A program made the position numbers and the translations under genes. Source: Hyphomicrobiales bacterium (GTDB lineage: Bacteria; Pseudomonadota; Alphaproteobacteria; Rhizobiales; Rhizobiaceae). Taken from it: 64,000 nucleotides of DNA. The notes beneath the pieces were generated by a model. That model was given only the letters and a program-made list of their open reading frames with translations, searched no databases and was not told the origin of the DNA. Positions 29,096-39,091 of this stretch are shown piece after piece (position 1 is the first letter of the stretch; every line of letters begins with the position of its first letter). The stretch covers positions 62,001 to 126,000 of the forward strand of contig JAJFHU010000015.1 in NCBI GenBank assembly GCA_021775455.1, written 5' to 3'.

Positions 29096-31696
29096 CTAGC
29101 GATTTTTTAGCAACCGCTCAAGATATTGTTCTTCTATCAACGGACTGTCTGGAATTGCCAGACGCTTTCGGATTGCTTCCATGATCTCTCTTGCGCGCTG
29201 CGCATCAATGACACCGGGAATTTCAACGCCAGACTCAGAATCCATGCCACCATCGCGACCATAACGTCGTCCGAGGGGGTCGCTGGATTGCTGCATCTGT
29301 TCATCGCCTTCACCACCGCGGTTACCCTGTTGACGACCACCCTGTTGTCTATCACCGGCCATTTGTTCCAACATCGATTGCGCTCCCTGGCGTAGCGCAT
29401 CCATGGCTTGTCCCTGATTTGAACCTGCTTGGCCGGTATTACCATCTCCCAGATTTGCGCCTGCTTTACCCATTTGCCTGCCAGCTTCATCAAATTGTTC
29501 ACCAGGATTAACGCCGAGTTCCTCCAGCTGTTTGTTAAGCTTGCCCAACTGTCGCTGCAGCGATTCTTGCTGTTGTTGCAGCCGCTTCAAGGCTTCAGCA
29601 AATTCTTCGGGCGTCATCTGGTTGGTCCCACCCTGCTGGCCTTGTTCGCTGCCACCCTGCTGGTTGCCGGATTGTTGCTGCTGGCCCGGTTGACTTTGCT
29701 GCTGCTGATCCTGCCCACGGCTGTTACCCTGATTTCTTCCCAAACGTTCCTGTCGCCGTTGCATTTCAAATGTCTGATCCATCAGTTCCTGCTGCCGGCG
29801 CATCAGTTCACTCAATTCATCCAGCGCCTTGTTCATCTCGTTGCCTTCAGCCCGTCGTTGCTGTTGGTGACGGCCTGCCCGCAGATTATCCATCATGCGC
29901 TGCAATTCGCTGAGAAGTTCACGTGCTGCATCCTGCGAACCGGATTTGGCCAAATCTTCAATGCGGTCCATCATCCTTTGAAGGTCCTGCTGGGTAAGTG
30001 TTTGGCTCTGCTCATGAGGATTGATTGGACCCTGGCTTTGCGGATTGCGCCTTGCTTCTTCAATCATTGCCTGCATCATTTCGTTCATTGCTTGACGCAA
30101 CTCTTTCATCAGTTGATCAATCTGTTCCTGAGAGGCTCCTTCTTCAAGCGCCTGGCTCAAGGCCTCCTGCGCTTCTCGCAATCGACGCTCAGCTTCACTG
30201 AGATCACCGAACTCGATCGCCAGCGCAATTTCCCAGAGCAAATCAACCGCATCCCGCAATTCGGTATCCTGTCTTGCCGAAACGATACGGCGATAAGCTA
30301 CGTTCATTGCAATAAAGGAACCGGCTTCGATAAACCCTTCCGGGCCGGTCATTACTGCATCAAGCATGTTGGCGACATGATATTGTTTGCGCGCATCCAG
30401 TGCCAATATCCGTCGCTGTTCTACCAACGCTCGTGCAAGTGGTTTGGAGAACCGACGACCAGGCAACACCATTGTAACAGTTTCAGATCTGCCGACCTGT
30501 CCGGCATCATCGTGCGCCAGAAGTGTGATTGTCACTTCGCTGCCGGCCCAGGGGTGCTCGGTTAAATCCCGATTGACACGAGAACTCCCGCTTTTGGCCC
30601 GATGTCTTGGAAGCGATAAAACCAGTTTGGGTGCGTTTACAAGCGCGCGCGCTTCAGGATCAAGTTCAGCCAGTGAAGAGACTGCACCTTCGGCTTTGGT
30701 AACGCCATAATCGTCTTCCACTTGGTACGATAGTTGAAGCGAACCCGACAATGCTGCCTTGGGTTTCTCGGCGAATGCAATGGAAGGCGCTTTATCTGGC
30801 GCGGTTTTGATATCCCACTGAGCCAAGACGTCACCACGGCTTTCGAGTCTCATAATACTGTCTTGTTGCAGCTTGAGAGAATACTCCAGTTCGCCAGGTT
30901 TGTTTTCCGCGTCATTCCGGTCGACCGCAATGTCTCCGGCAGATCCTGATTGAATGAGCTGAATATCCGCACTTCCGACGAACCTCAGAAAAAATTCACT
31001 GTTCGTTGGAACATTAATCGGTTGTCCCTGAAGATCGCTGGAATTTGACGAAAGATATATCGGTGAAGCTTTCGTATAGGCCGGTGGATTGATCCAGGCA
31101 TCCATGCGGCTTTCAACTTCATCGACCGACAGATCGGAAAACAGTATGTCTCCCAATCGACCACCATTGGGTGAATAGGAATAAAAAAACGCAGCCATTG
31201 CCAACAGTGGAAGCATTGCCCTGACTGCAAACGGGTCAAACAGATTAGCCCGGGGTTTTGGCGTGCCGGATGTCAGATTGTCCAACCCGCTCTTCAGTCG
31301 ATGCTGATGTTCGCGCCAAAGCGCAGCAGCCAGACTATCTGAGCGACCCAACGCCATTTCGTCCTTCTGTCCGATTAGAGGGCGATTTTCCAGATCTGAC
31401 TTGATCTCAATGCGTCTGAGCACTTCTTTATGTAATGGCGAAGCAAATTTGTGAAGCGGCCACATAGCAACGACAAAACCGAGCAAGAACAGAGATTTGA
31501 TAATCCAAAAAACCGGTAATGATACCTGATCATTCAACAACAACCAGCCACCGGCCCAGGAAAAAGCGGCAAAGGCACAAACGACAAGAAAAGCTGGCAC
31601 AAGCAACGGCCACAGCCGTTCCCAGCACAATACAAGCCATGTGGAAGAATGTAACAACTGACCTGCAGGCGATCTGGCGTTTTTCTTCTTTTTCAA
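29096..31696 (-). CDS. TIGR02302/DUF4175 family membrane protein
   Basis: An 866-residue protein with three N-terminal membrane helices (about 18-55, 62-82, 155-172), a beta-rich middle domain (about 200-420), a helical region and a long glutamine/glycine-rich coiled-coil C-terminus (about 520-780). This matches the TIGR02302 (DUF4175) family of Hyphomicrobiales, located between hpt and lysA in many genomes. The function is unknown; the architecture suggests an envelope-spanning scaffold. ATG 31696 is followed by a poly-lysine start. Confidence 0.88.
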   Translation of the reverse strand: MKKKKNARSPAGQLLHSSTWLVLCWERLWPLLVPAFLVVCAFAAFSWAGGWLLLNDQVSLPVFWIIKSLFLLGFVVAMWPLHKFASPLHKEVLRRIEIKSDLENRPLIGQKDEMALGRSDSLAAALWREHQHRLKSGLDNLTSGTPKPRANLFDPFAVRAMLPLLAMAAFFYSYSPNGGRLGDILFSDLSVDEVESRMDAWINPPAYTKASPIYLSSNSSDLQGQPINVPTNSEFFLRFVGSADIQLIQSGSAGDIAVDRNDAENKPGELEYSLKLQQDSIMRLESRGDVLAQWDIKTAPDKAPSIAFAEKPKAALSGSLQLSYQVEDDYGVTKAEGAVSSLAELDPEARALVNAPKLVLSLPRHRAKSGSSRVNRDLTEHPWAGSEVTITLLAHDDAGQVGRSETVTMVLPGRRFSKPLARALVEQRRILALDARKQYHVANMLDAVMTGPEGFIEAGSFIAMNVAYRRIVSARQDTELRDAVDLLWEIALAIEFGDLSEAERRLREAQEALSQALEEGASQEQIDQLMKELRQAMNEMMQAMIEEARRNPQSQGPINPHEQSQTLTQQDLQRMMDRIEDLAKSGSQDAARELLSELQRMMDNLRAGRHQQQRRAEGNEMNKALDELSELMRRQQELMDQTFEMQRRQERLGRNQGNSRGQDQQQQSQPGQQQQSGNQQGGSEQGQQGGTNQMTPEEFAEALKRLQQQQESLQRQLGKLNKQLEELGVNPGEQFDEAGRQMGKAGANLGDGNTGQAGSNQGQAMDALRQGAQSMLEQMAGDRQQGGRQQGNRGGEGDEQMQQSSDPLGRRYGRDGGMDSESGVEIPGVIDAQRAREIMEAIRKRLAIPDSPLIEEQYLERLLKNR

Positions 31697-31796
31697 GGGC
31701 TTTGCCTTTCAAAGCGAGTTCTGGCCACGTTATCACAAAATACGAGGTTTTCGAGGCTAACCTGGCGAACTAGCGAAAAATTGAGTAAATGGCGTG

Positions 31797-33062
31797 TTAA
31801 AGCCAGCCTGGAACGGAATCGAGTCCAATCAGTTCGTCGACAGTCTGGCGTGGGCGCACCACGTGGAATTGATCGCCTTTTACAAGCACTTCAGGCACCA
31901 GAAGACGGGTATTGTACGTCGATGATTGCACCGCGCCATAAGCTCCCGCAGAACCAATTGCAAAAAGCTCCCCAGCTTCCATGGCCGGCAATTGCCTGTC
32001 CTGTGCGATGAAATCGCCGGTTTCACAAACCGGCCCTACAAGGTCGCCTTTGACTATTCGCGCTTTAATGCCAGGTTCGACAACAGGCATTATCTCATGC
32101 CAAGCATCATAGAGTGTGGGTCGAATGAGGTCATTCATGGCCACATCACCGACCAGGAAAGTCTTTTTGCCAGTTTCCTTCACATAAATTACGCGCCCCA
32201 CCAGAACTCCAGCATTTCCGCAAATCATGCGGCCCGGTTCGAATATCACCTCACAATCGAGCGATTCCACGTGTTTTTTGACAATTGTCGCATAGGCTTG
32301 CGGATCAGGCGGAGGTGCATTGTCCTGGCGATAAGGAATTCCCAAACCACCACCAACGTCCACATGGTCAATCGAGTGCCCTTGTTCACGAAGTTTGCCA
32401 ATCAAGCCTTGAAGCCTTGAAAAGGCGCTATCAAAAGGCCCCAACTCGGTAATTTGACTGCCGATATGCATATCAATGCCGGTAATCTTGATACCAGCCA
32501 GACTGGCGGCAAGTTTGTATGTTTCAATCGCACTTTCCCAGGGAATACCAAACTTGTCCTGTGCTTTGCCTGTAGAAATTTTGGCGTGCGTCTTGGCATC
32601 CACATCGGGATTGATCCGAAGAGACACCGGTGCTTCCATGCCCATTGAAACAGCACATTCAGAAACCGCATAAAGTTCCGGGATAGATTCCACGTTGAAA
32701 CAGAATATTCCGGCGTCCAAAGCATGGGAAATTTCCTCCCTGGTTTTGCCTACGCCGGAAAACATGATTTTCTCAGCCGGAATACCTGCCCTGAGCGCCC
32801 TTTGTAGCTCGCCACCTGAAACCACATCTGCTCCGCAGCCAAGGCGGGCCAACGTAGCCAAAACCGCCTGATTGGAATTGGCTTTCATTGCATAACAAAC
32901 TTTTGAGGGAACACCCTTGAAGGCGTCTGAAAATACCCGGTAATGACGCTCAAGGGTCGCTGTTGAATAACAATAAAAGGGTGTTCCCACCGTTTCTGCG
33001 ATTTCGGTTAGCGGTACGCTTTCAGCATGCAGCAATCCGTCCAGATATTGGAAATGGTTCAT
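31797..33062 (-). CDS. lysA: diaminopimelate decarboxylase
   Basis: A 421-residue fold-type III PLP enzyme that makes L-lysine from meso-diaminopimelate. The PLP lysine is in VCYAMKANSNQ near residue 60; GGGLGIPY, EPGRMICGNAG and the substrate motif CETGDFIAQDR confirm the family. It lies 20 bp downstream of the LptM-like lipoprotein gene, with argH upstream, forming the common rhizobial argH-lptM-lysA unit. Confidence 0.97.
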   Translation of the reverse strand: MNHFQYLDGLLHAESVPLTEIAETVGTPFYCYSTATLERHYRVFSDAFKGVPSKVCYAMKANSNQAVLATLARLGCGADVVSGGELQRALRAGIPAEKIMFSGVGKTREEISHALDAGIFCFNVESIPELYAVSECAVSMGMEAPVSLRINPDVDAKTHAKISTGKAQDKFGIPWESAIETYKLAASLAGIKITGIDMHIGSQITELGPFDSAFSRLQGLIGKLREQGHSIDHVDVGGGLGIPYRQDNAPPPDPQAYATIVKKHVESLDCEVIFEPGRMICGNAGVLVGRVIYVKETGKKTFLVGDVAMNDLIRPTLYDAWHEIMPVVEPGIKARIVKGDLVGPVCETGDFIAQDRQLPAMEAGELFAIGSAGAYGAVQSSTYNTRLLVPEVLVKGDQFHVVRPRQTVDELIGLDSVPGWL

Positions 33063-33082
33063 TGTTCTGTCCTGAAACTGGC

Positions 33083-33280
33083 TTAGATCAGGGGATCAAG
33101 AATAAATGGGCGATCCTCGACCTCTTCCTTCTCAACTACCTCGCCAGCTTCATCTGACTCGATGACGGTTGAAGATGGAGGGCGTTCAAGATCTCCTCGC
33201 CGACCACAGGAGCTGACCGCAAGTGCAATTGCAAGCGCAAGCACACCATTAAGCAGCAATTTTGCCAGTCCCGAATACAT
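33083..33280 (-). CDS. lptM: small lipoprotein, LptM-like
   Basis: A 65-residue lipoprotein: hydrophobic signal (about 7-22) with lipobox AVSSC and mature start CGRRGDLERPP, which matches the CGxxGxLxxP pattern of LptM. LptM assists maturation of the LptDE lipopolysaccharide translocon in enterobacteria; the role in this organism is inferred. The acidic C-terminal tail is variable. It sits between argH and lysA as in relatives. Confidence 0.82.
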   Translation of the reverse strand: MYSGLAKLLLNGVLALAIALAVSSCGRRGDLERPPSSTVIESDEAGEVVEKEEVEDRPFILDPLI

Positions 33281-33344
33281 AATGGCTACTCCTGTTTAGG
33301 CCATTCGCGCTCATATTCGACAGAAGGTCGCGAATGTCAATTAA

Positions 33345-34748
33345 TCAACCCATTTTTGCAATCTGCCGTTGCCAATATCGCACCTGCTTGCGAACATTCT
33401 TCGGTGCAGTTCCACCAAAACTAGTTCGGCTTGCAACCGATTTTTCTACCGAAAGTACATCATAAACCGCGTTGGTTATTCCATCGTGAACCGACTGCAT
33501 TTGGTCAAGTGTCAAATCTTCAAGCGAGCAGGCATGCTTTTCCGCAAGTGCCACTACACGGCCTGTAACATGATGGGCTTCACGAAATGGCATGTTCAGT
33601 TCCCTAACCAACCAATCAGCCAGATCTGTGGCAGTGGCATGACCAGACCCTGCCGCTTTATGCATGGCATCAGCATTAATACGCATATCTGAAATAAGAC
33701 CTGTCATTGCGGCAAGGCACACTTCAAGACTGGTAACCGCATCGAATACAGCTTCCTTGTCCTCCTGCATGTCCTTGGAATAAGAAAGCGGCAAACCCTT
33801 CAAAACCGTCAACAGGCCTACCAATGAACCATTGATGCGCCCGGTTTTTGCCCGGATCAATTCGGCAGCATCGGGGTTTTTCTTCTGCGGCATGATTGAA
33901 GAACCGGTAGAAAAAGCATCTGACAGAGTAATGAAATTGAATTGCGGGGTTGACCAAATTACAATTTCTTCCGCCAAACGAGAAAGATGGGTTGCACATA
34001 TTGATGCTGCTGACAGCATATCGAGGGCAAAGTCGCGATCGGAAACGCTGTCGAGTGAATTGCGTGTCGGTTTTGAAAACCCGAGCTCCTTGGCAACCAT
34101 TTCTCGATCAATGGCAAAACCCGTTCCCGCCAGGGCAGCAGCCCCAAGTGGGCATTCATCCATGCGTTTGATCGCATCATCAACCCGGCTCTTGTCCCGT
34201 GCCAGCATTTCCACATAGGCAAGACAATGATGTCCAAAAGTAACCGGTTGCGCAGATTGCAAATGCGTAAATCCCGGCATTATGGTGTCCGCGTGATTAT
34301 CTGCTTTTTCAACCAATACCTTCATCAAAGAAGAGACGCTGGCCGAAAGTCCAGTCATCATCTGCTTGACCCACAGCCTGAAGTCGGTCGCTACCTGATC
34401 ATTGCGCGATCTGGCCGTATGGAGCCTGCCAGCCGGTTCGCCGATCAATTTTTTCAGCCGCGCTTCGATATTCATGTGAATATCCTCAAGTGCCCGTGAA
34501 AATTCGAACTTGCCTGCTTCTATCTCTGACAAAATTGTGTCCAGACCGGCGCAAATTTGTTTTGCATCCTGCTTCGAAATAATGCCTTGCTTTGTGAGCA
34601 TTCTGGCATGCGCCATTGACCCGGCAATATCCTGGGCATAAAGCTTTCGGTCGAAATCAATTGATGCGTTGATTTCTTCCATAACGGCATCAGGACCGGT
34701 GGCAAACCGCCCACCCCACATCCGGTTGCCAGAACCAGCTTTGCTCAT
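33345..34748 (-). CDS. argH: argininosuccinate lyase
   Basis: The last enzyme of arginine synthesis, splitting argininosuccinate to arginine and fumarate. The 467-residue length is normal. The fumarase/aspartase superfamily signature is [12 protein letters not shown]; the N-terminal [11 protein letters not shown] and [16 protein letters not shown] blocks are typical. ATG 34748 faces the divergent TlpA gene. Confidence 0.97.
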   Translation of the reverse strand: MSKAGSGNRMWGGRFATGPDAVMEEINASIDFDRKLYAQDIAGSMAHARMLTKQGIISKQDAKQICAGLDTILSEIEAGKFEFSRALEDIHMNIEARLKKLIGEPAGRLHTARSRNDQVATDFRLWVKQMMTGLSASVSSLMKVLVEKADNHADTIMPGFTHLQSAQPVTFGHHCLAYVEMLARDKSRVDDAIKRMDECPLGAAALAGTGFAIDREMVAKELGFSKPTRNSLDSVSDRDFALDMLSAASICATHLSRLAEEIVIWSTPQFNFITLSDAFSTGSSIMPQKKNPDAAELIRAKTGRINGSLVGLLTVLKGLPLSYSKDMQEDKEAVFDAVTSLEVCLAAMTGLISDMRINADAMHKAAGSGHATATDLADWLVRELNMPFREAHHVTGRVVALAEKHACSLEDLTLDQMQSVHDGITNAVYDVLSVEKSVASRTSFGGTAPKNVRKQVRYWQRQIAKMG

Positions 34749-34795
34749 TGTATTTCTCCCGGGGAGACTGAGTTGGAATTTAGGGAACTTAAACT

Positions 34796-35443
34796 ATGCA
34801 AAAATTCCCAGTTGCTTTAATTGCCATCATTCTTGCGGCTGTTGGTATCGGCATATACGTCATCACCACCACCTCTGGCAATAACTTACAATCAACTGCA
34901 GCTAATCAGGCTGCCTGTGCCGCCAATGAAACTTATTCAAAAGCGCTGGATGCAACGATCGGTGGCGAAATTGCCGCCGTGAGAATGCTGGATGATCCTG
35001 TCGATGTTTCCGGATTGAGTTTCAGCGATGCCAATGGTGCACCCGTCACCTTGAGTGACTGGAACGGTCGGGTAGTCTTGTTTAACCTCTGGGCCACGTG
35101 GTGCGCGCCTTGCCGGGCGGAAATGCCTGCGCTCGAAGAACTGGAAGCCAGTCACGGGGGAGACAATTTCCAGGTAGTACCGGTTAGCGTGGATTTGGGG
35201 GACGCGGTAAAGCCAATGGGATTTTATGAAGAAATCAACTTGAAAGAATTACCATTCTTCCATGAGGGCGAGATGAAACTCTTCAGCACCATCAAAAAAC
35301 AGGGGCTTGCCATTGGAATGCCCGTCACGCTGTTGGTAGATCAAAATTCCTGTGCCCGCGCTGTTCTCAATGGCCCCGCCGAATGGGCAAGCGATGACGC
35401 TGTGAACTTTATCAAGACAGCCATTAGCTTGAAGGGTAGCTAG
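34796..35443 (+). CDS. TlpA-like thiol:disulfide oxidoreductase
   Basis: A 215-residue thioredoxin-fold protein with an N-terminal signal anchor (about 6-23) and the active-site motif WATWCAPCRAEMP near residue 105. TlpA-type proteins keep periplasmic cysteines reduced, for example in cytochrome oxidase copper-site assembly. The position divergent from argH is the one found in relatives. It is convergent with the 3-hydroxybutyryl-CoA dehydrogenase gene. Confidence 0.92.
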   Translation: MQKFPVALIAIILAAVGIGIYVITTTSGNNLQSTAANQAACAANETYSKALDATIGGEIAAVRMLDDPVDVSGLSFSDANGAPVTLSDWNGRVVLFNLWATWCAPCRAEMPALEELEASHGGDNFQVVPVSVDLGDAVKPMGFYEEINLKELPFFHEGEMKLFSTIKKQGLAIGMPVTLLVDQNSCARAVLNGPAEWASDDAVNFIKTAISLKGS

Positions 35444-35461
35444 GTATAAATCTCAGCGTTA

Positions 35462-36337
35462 CTAGCGCGTTGGTTTGGGAGTGTCTCCGCGATAGTCGTA
35501 AAATCCACGGCCTGACTTCTGGCCAAGCCAACCCGCTTCCACATACTTTACCATAAGTGGACAGGGACGATATTTCGGATCGGCCAAGCCATCATGCAAG
35601 GTCTGCATGATTGAAAGGCAGATATCGAGACCAATGAAATCTGCCAATTGCAGCGGGCCCATGGGATGATTTGCCCCCAACTTCATGGCCGTATCAATCG
35701 ATTCGACTGTACCTACCCCTTCATACAGAGTGTAAATGGCTTCATTGATCATCGGCAACAAAATTCGATTGACCATGAAGCCGGGAAAATCCTCCGCTAC
35801 CGCAACGGTCTTTCCAACTTGTTTGACATACGTGCGTGCTGCAGCAAAGGTTTCGTCACTGGTAGCAATTCCCCGAACCAACTCCACGAGATCCATCAGC
35901 GGCACCGGGTTCATAAAATGAATTCCGATAAATTTTTCTGGCCGATCCGTAGACGAGGCAAGTCTTGTAATTGGGATAGACGATGTATTGGTTGCCAACA
36001 CAGCTTGTGGATTTAGGTTTTGGCACAAGTTTGAATAAACATTGCGCTTAATTGCCTCATCTTCTGTGACAGCCTCTATGACCAGATCGCAATCCGCCAA
36101 ATTCTCAAACGATTCGACGGCCTTTATGGCTTTCACGGCGTCGTTGCGTTGCTTTTTGTCAATTTTTCCAGAACTTTCCTGCCGCGCCAAATTTCCATTT
36201 ATTGTTGCAAGACCGGATTGAACCTTGTCGGCATCCAGATCGCATAAAGACACCTTGTAGCCACCGAGTGCTGAAACATGCGCAATTCCAGCGCCCATCT
36301 GACCTGCGCCAACCACACCGACTTTGGAAAATTTCAT
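35462..36337 (-). CDS. 3-hydroxybutyryl-CoA dehydrogenase
   Basis: A 291-residue NAD(P)-dependent dehydrogenase with the N-terminal Rossmann motif VGAGQMGAGIAHVSALGGY, the catalytic histidine region FIGIHFMNPVPLMDLVELV and the C-terminal helical block NHPMGPLQLADFIGLD. It oxidises or forms 3-hydroxybutyryl-CoA in butyrate or polyhydroxybutyrate metabolism. It follows etfBA on the same strand, separated by a strong terminator hairpin, so it may be expressed partly from its own promoter. Confidence 0.94.
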   Translation of the reverse strand: MKFSKVGVVGAGQMGAGIAHVSALGGYKVSLCDLDADKVQSGLATINGNLARQESSGKIDKKQRNDAVKAIKAVESFENLADCDLVIEAVTEDEAIKRNVYSNLCQNLNPQAVLATNTSSIPITRLASSTDRPEKFIGIHFMNPVPLMDLVELVRGIATSDETFAAARTYVKQVGKTVAVAEDFPGFMVNRILLPMINEAIYTLYEGVGTVESIDTAMKLGANHPMGPLQLADFIGLDICLSIMQTLHDGLADPKYRPCPLMVKYVEAGWLGQKSGRGFYDYRGDTPKPTR

Positions 36338-36372
36338 TTAAATTACTCCAACCACACATCAATTCTGCCAAC

Positions 36373-36412
36373 AAAAAGGCCGGGGGTGGTAAAAACCGCC
36401 CCCGGCCTTTTT
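36373..36412 (-). terminator. terminator after etfBA
   Basis: A perfect 14-bp stem, AAAAAGGCCGGGGG (36373-36386) with CCCCCGGCCTTTTT (36399-36412). A-run and T-run flank both sides, so it can work in both directions. It lies between the etfA stop (36434) and the dehydrogenase start (36337). Confidence 0.9.
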
Positions 36413-36433
36413 AATCGAATTGACTTGATTTGC

Positions 36434-37366
36434 CTAGCCAAGAGCTTTCTCAAACTCAGGCAATACATCAAAGAGATCAGCAACAAGGCCGTAGTCGGCA
36501 ACCTGGAATATCGGCGCTTCCTCATCCTTGTTGATTGCAACAATAACCTTTGAATCTTTCATGCCCGCAAGGTGCTGAATTGCACCGGAAATACCGCAGG
36601 CAATGTAGAGATCTGGTGCCACCACCTTACCGGTCTGCCCGACTTGCCAGTCGTTTGGTGCATAACCGGCATCAACTGCTGCACGCGAAGCACCAACCGC
36701 TGCTCCAAGCTTGTCAGCTACCGGTAGTATGGTTTCCTGGAATTTTTCCGCAGAACCCAGGGCACGACCACCGGAAATGATGATCTTTGCAGATGTGAGT
36801 TCAGGACGATCATTTTCAACGATTTTTTCGCCAGCAAATTTTGACAGCCCGGGATCACCAGCTGCCGCAACGGCTTCAACCGAAGCTGATCCACCTTCAC
36901 CAGCGGAAGCAAATCCGGCTGTACGAACCGTAATCACTTTCTTGGCATCCGTTGCCTGAACTGTCTGGATTGCGTTACCTGCATAAATTGGACGCTCAAA
37001 AGTGTCTGCAGATTTAACGGTGATAATGTCTGACACCTGCATGACGTCCAGTAGTGCTGCAACCCGTGGCATATAGTTTTTGCCAGAAGTGGTAGCTGCT
37101 GAAATGAGCGAGTCATAATCACCGGAAATGCCAACAATCAAATCCGCCATTGGTTCAGCCAGTTGATGCTCGTAATAATCAGCGTCAGCAACCAACACCT
37201 TGGCAACACCAGCAAGTTTTGCAGCCTGGTCTGCAACGCCACCACACCCTTTACCAGCAACCAGCACATGAATGTCACCACCCATTTCCGAAGCCGCAGT
37301 AAGCGCTTTGGCGGTCTGGTCGTTAAGGTCGTTATTGTCGTGATCTGCAACAAGAAGAATAGTCAT
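36434..37366 (-). CDS. etfA: electron transfer flavoprotein alpha subunit
   Basis: A 310-residue FAD-binding ETF subunit that carries electrons from acyl-CoA dehydrogenases to ETF-ubiquinone oxidoreductase. The C-terminal FAD domain shows GASRAAVDAGYAPNDWQVGQTGKVV, YIACGISGAIQHLAGM and INKDEEAPIFQVADYG. It starts 25 bp after etfB on the same strand and ends before a bidirectional terminator. Confidence 0.97.
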   Translation of the reverse strand: MTILLVADHDNNDLNDQTAKALTAASEMGGDIHVLVAGKGCGGVADQAAKLAGVAKVLVADADYYEHQLAEPMADLIVGISGDYDSLISAATTSGKNYMPRVAALLDVMQVSDIITVKSADTFERPIYAGNAIQTVQATDAKKVITVRTAGFASAGEGGSASVEAVAAAGDPGLSKFAGEKIVENDRPELTSAKIIISGGRALGSAEKFQETILPVADKLGAAVGASRAAVDAGYAPNDWQVGQTGKVVAPDLYIACGISGAIQHLAGMKDSKVIVAINKDEEAPIFQVADYGLVADLFDVLPEFEKALG

Positions 37367-37390
37367 TTTCTTTACTCCAGTCCGCGCCGT

Positions 37391-38140
37391 TTAAAGCACA
37401 CCAGCTTCGTTTTTAAGTTTGTCTACCAGTTCGTCTACTGAACCAACAATCACACCAGCCTTACGCGCAGGTGGCTCGACTGTCTCTGAAACCGTGAGGC
37501 GCGGAGTTGTGTCGACCCCATAGTCAGCAGGTGTTTTTTCATCCAGCGGCTTTTTCTTTGCTTTCATGATGTTGGGAAGTGAAGCATAGCGCGGTTCATT
37601 TAGACGAAGGTCGGTCGTAATGATAGTTGGCATTTTCACATCAACGATTTGAAGACCGCCATCAACCTCACGAGTAACCTTCGCTGTGTCACCGCTGATT
37701 TCCATGGAATTTGCAAAAGTTGCCTGGCTCCAGCCAAGAAGCGCTGAAAGCATCTGGCCCGTTTGATTGCAATCGTCATCAATCGCCTGTTTGCCAAGGA
37801 TAACCAGTCCCGGTTTTTCCTCTTCAACGATACCTTTGAGAATTTTTGCAACTGCAAGGGGTTCGACCAGATCATCGGTCTTCACCAGAATGCCTCTGTC
37901 CGCACCCATGGCAAGTGCCGTACGGATGGTTTCCTGAGACTGTTGTGGTCCAACAGAAACTGCAATGATTTCTTCTGCCTGGCCAGCTTCCTTCAGTCGG
38001 ATAGCCTGTTCAACAGAAATTTCGTCAAACGGGTTCATTGACATCTTGACGTTAGCGAGCTCGACACCCGATCCGTCTGACTTGACCCGAATTTTCACGT
38101 TGTAATCTACAACCCGTTTTACCGGTACAACAATCTTCAT
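37391..38140 (-). CDS. etfB: electron transfer flavoprotein beta subunit
   Basis: A 249-residue ETF beta subunit with the typical start [34 protein letters not shown], and the adenine-nucleotide-binding region [19 protein letters not shown]. First gene of the etfBA unit, preceded by the regulatory region described at 38209-38269. Confidence 0.97.
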   Translation of the reverse strand: MKIVVPVKRVVDYNVKIRVKSDGSGVELANVKMSMNPFDEISVEQAIRLKEAGQAEEIIAVSVGPQQSQETIRTALAMGADRGILVKTDDLVEPLAVAKILKGIVEEEKPGLVILGKQAIDDDCNQTGQMLSALLGWSQATFANSMEISGDTAKVTREVDGGLQIVDVKMPTIITTDLRLNEPRYASLPNIMKAKKKPLDEKTPADYGVDTTPRLTVSETVEPPARKAGVIVGSVDELVDKLKNEAGVL

Positions 38141-38208
38141 GGTACAACCTTTCGGCGCTTTTCAGTTCGTTTCGAACAATTTTCGGGGAATGCCTTGTGG
38201 CAATTATT

Positions 38209-38253
38209 TTGGTGCGTCAGCCGCATGCCTATCGACAAACAATTGGTGCGTCA
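38209..38253. repeat. two direct copies of an 11-mer upstream of etfB
   Basis: TTGGTGCGTCA occurs at 38209-38219 and 38243-38253 in the same orientation, 34 bp apart. On the minus strand the second overlaps the candidate -35, and the first lies near the expected transcription start. Confidence 0.6.
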
Positions 38254-38254
38254 A
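38226..38254 (-). promoter_or_regulatory. candidate etfB promoter
   Basis: On the minus strand TTGACG (38249-38254) is followed 17 bp later by TAGGCA (38226-38231), a weak -10. The -35 matches the leuC -35. It lies about 90 bp before the etfB start. The low-quality -10 makes an activator or repressor plausible. Confidence 0.4.
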
Positions 38255-38255
38255 C

Positions 38256-38269
38256 TGCAATATATTGCA
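38256..38269. promoter_or_regulatory. 14-bp palindrome upstream of etfB
   Basis: TGCAATATATTGCA is a perfect palindrome immediately upstream of the candidate -35 of etfB and 5 bp beyond the rhomboid stop. It has the form of a dimeric repressor or activator site; no regulator is assigned. Confidence 0.5.
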
Positions 38270-38273
38270 AAAA

Positions 38274-39086
38274 TTACTTTCTACCCCTACCCCAAATGCG
38301 ACCCGGTTTTACTGAGGATTCGGCGGAATCAGAAACTTTTTGACCAACAGGGTTTTCTGTAGGCGTTATGGGCACTTCTGCAGGTACCTTCGGAAGGTCC
38401 TTGTCGAACAAAACAACTCCCGGACGGCGAAAAATCAGAACCAGTGTCAGTCCCGCTAAAAACCCACCGATATGGGCAGCCCATGATACCAGACTTTCCG
38501 GTGTCGCAAAGTAATTGAATATCTGAAATCCGATCCAGGCTCCAATGACCCACATAGCTGACAGACGCAGTGGAATCCGGCCAAAAGCAAGTATCCAAAC
38601 CCGAACCTTGGGGTGCAGCATCAAATAGGCCGCAATTACGCCAGCCGCAGCACCCGATGCTCCTATTAACGCAACTTCCGAAGCTGGAAAACTCAACCTG
38701 TGGACAAATGCACCGGCAGCGGCGCAAAGAAGATAGAATATCAGAAACTTGAAGTGGCCAAGGGCATCTTCCACATTGTCGCCAAACACCCACAAGAACA
38801 GCATGTTTCCTGCCAGATGCATGAAACTCGCATGAAAAAATGCGTAAGAAACATATTGTAACGGCTCAGGTGCGCCCGAAAGCTCTGGCGGAAGAACTGC
38901 AAGGTCATTTATCACCGCGGGGATAAATCCATAGGAATAATAGACCAAATTAGCCTGCTCGGCACTCATGACTGTTGGTGTTGCAGTTATCAACCAAACC
39001 ACGATATTGGTCAAAATGATGCCAAGCGTCACAAATTGCAGGCGGACATGTTCAAGGGCGTTCGAATCGTGAAGTGGAATGAACAT
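38274..39086 (-). CDS. rhomboid-family intramembrane serine protease
   Basis: A 270-residue polytopic protein with about six helices. The catalytic serine lies in LIGASGAAAGVIAAY and the histidine in WAAHIGGFLAG, so the dyad is intact. The C-terminus is a soluble, proline-rich tail. I chose ATG 39086 (FIPLHDSNALEHV), 5 bp after the stop of the PduO gene, over a GTG at 39116 that lies inside it. The substrate is unknown. Confidence 0.9.
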   Translation of the reverse strand: MFIPLHDSNALEHVRLQFVTLGIILTNIVVWLITATPTVMSAEQANLVYYSYGFIPAVINDLAVLPPELSGAPEPLQYVSYAFFHASFMHLAGNMLFLWVFGDNVEDALGHFKFLIFYLLCAAAGAFVHRLSFPASEVALIGASGAAAGVIAAYLMLHPKVRVWILAFGRIPLRLSAMWVIGAWIGFQIFNYFATPESLVSWAAHIGGFLAGLTLVLIFRRPGVVLFDKDLPKVPAEVPITPTENPVGQKVSDSAESSVKPGRIWGRGRK

Positions 39087-39091
39087 TGCGC

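Noticed and set aside
29429-30565. 378-codon open frame on the plus strand opposite the TIGR02302/DUF4175 gene
   Set aside because: It mirrors the glutamine/leucine-rich minus-strand gene; its residues are dominated by L, F, H and Q as expected from an antisense reading of Q-rich codons.
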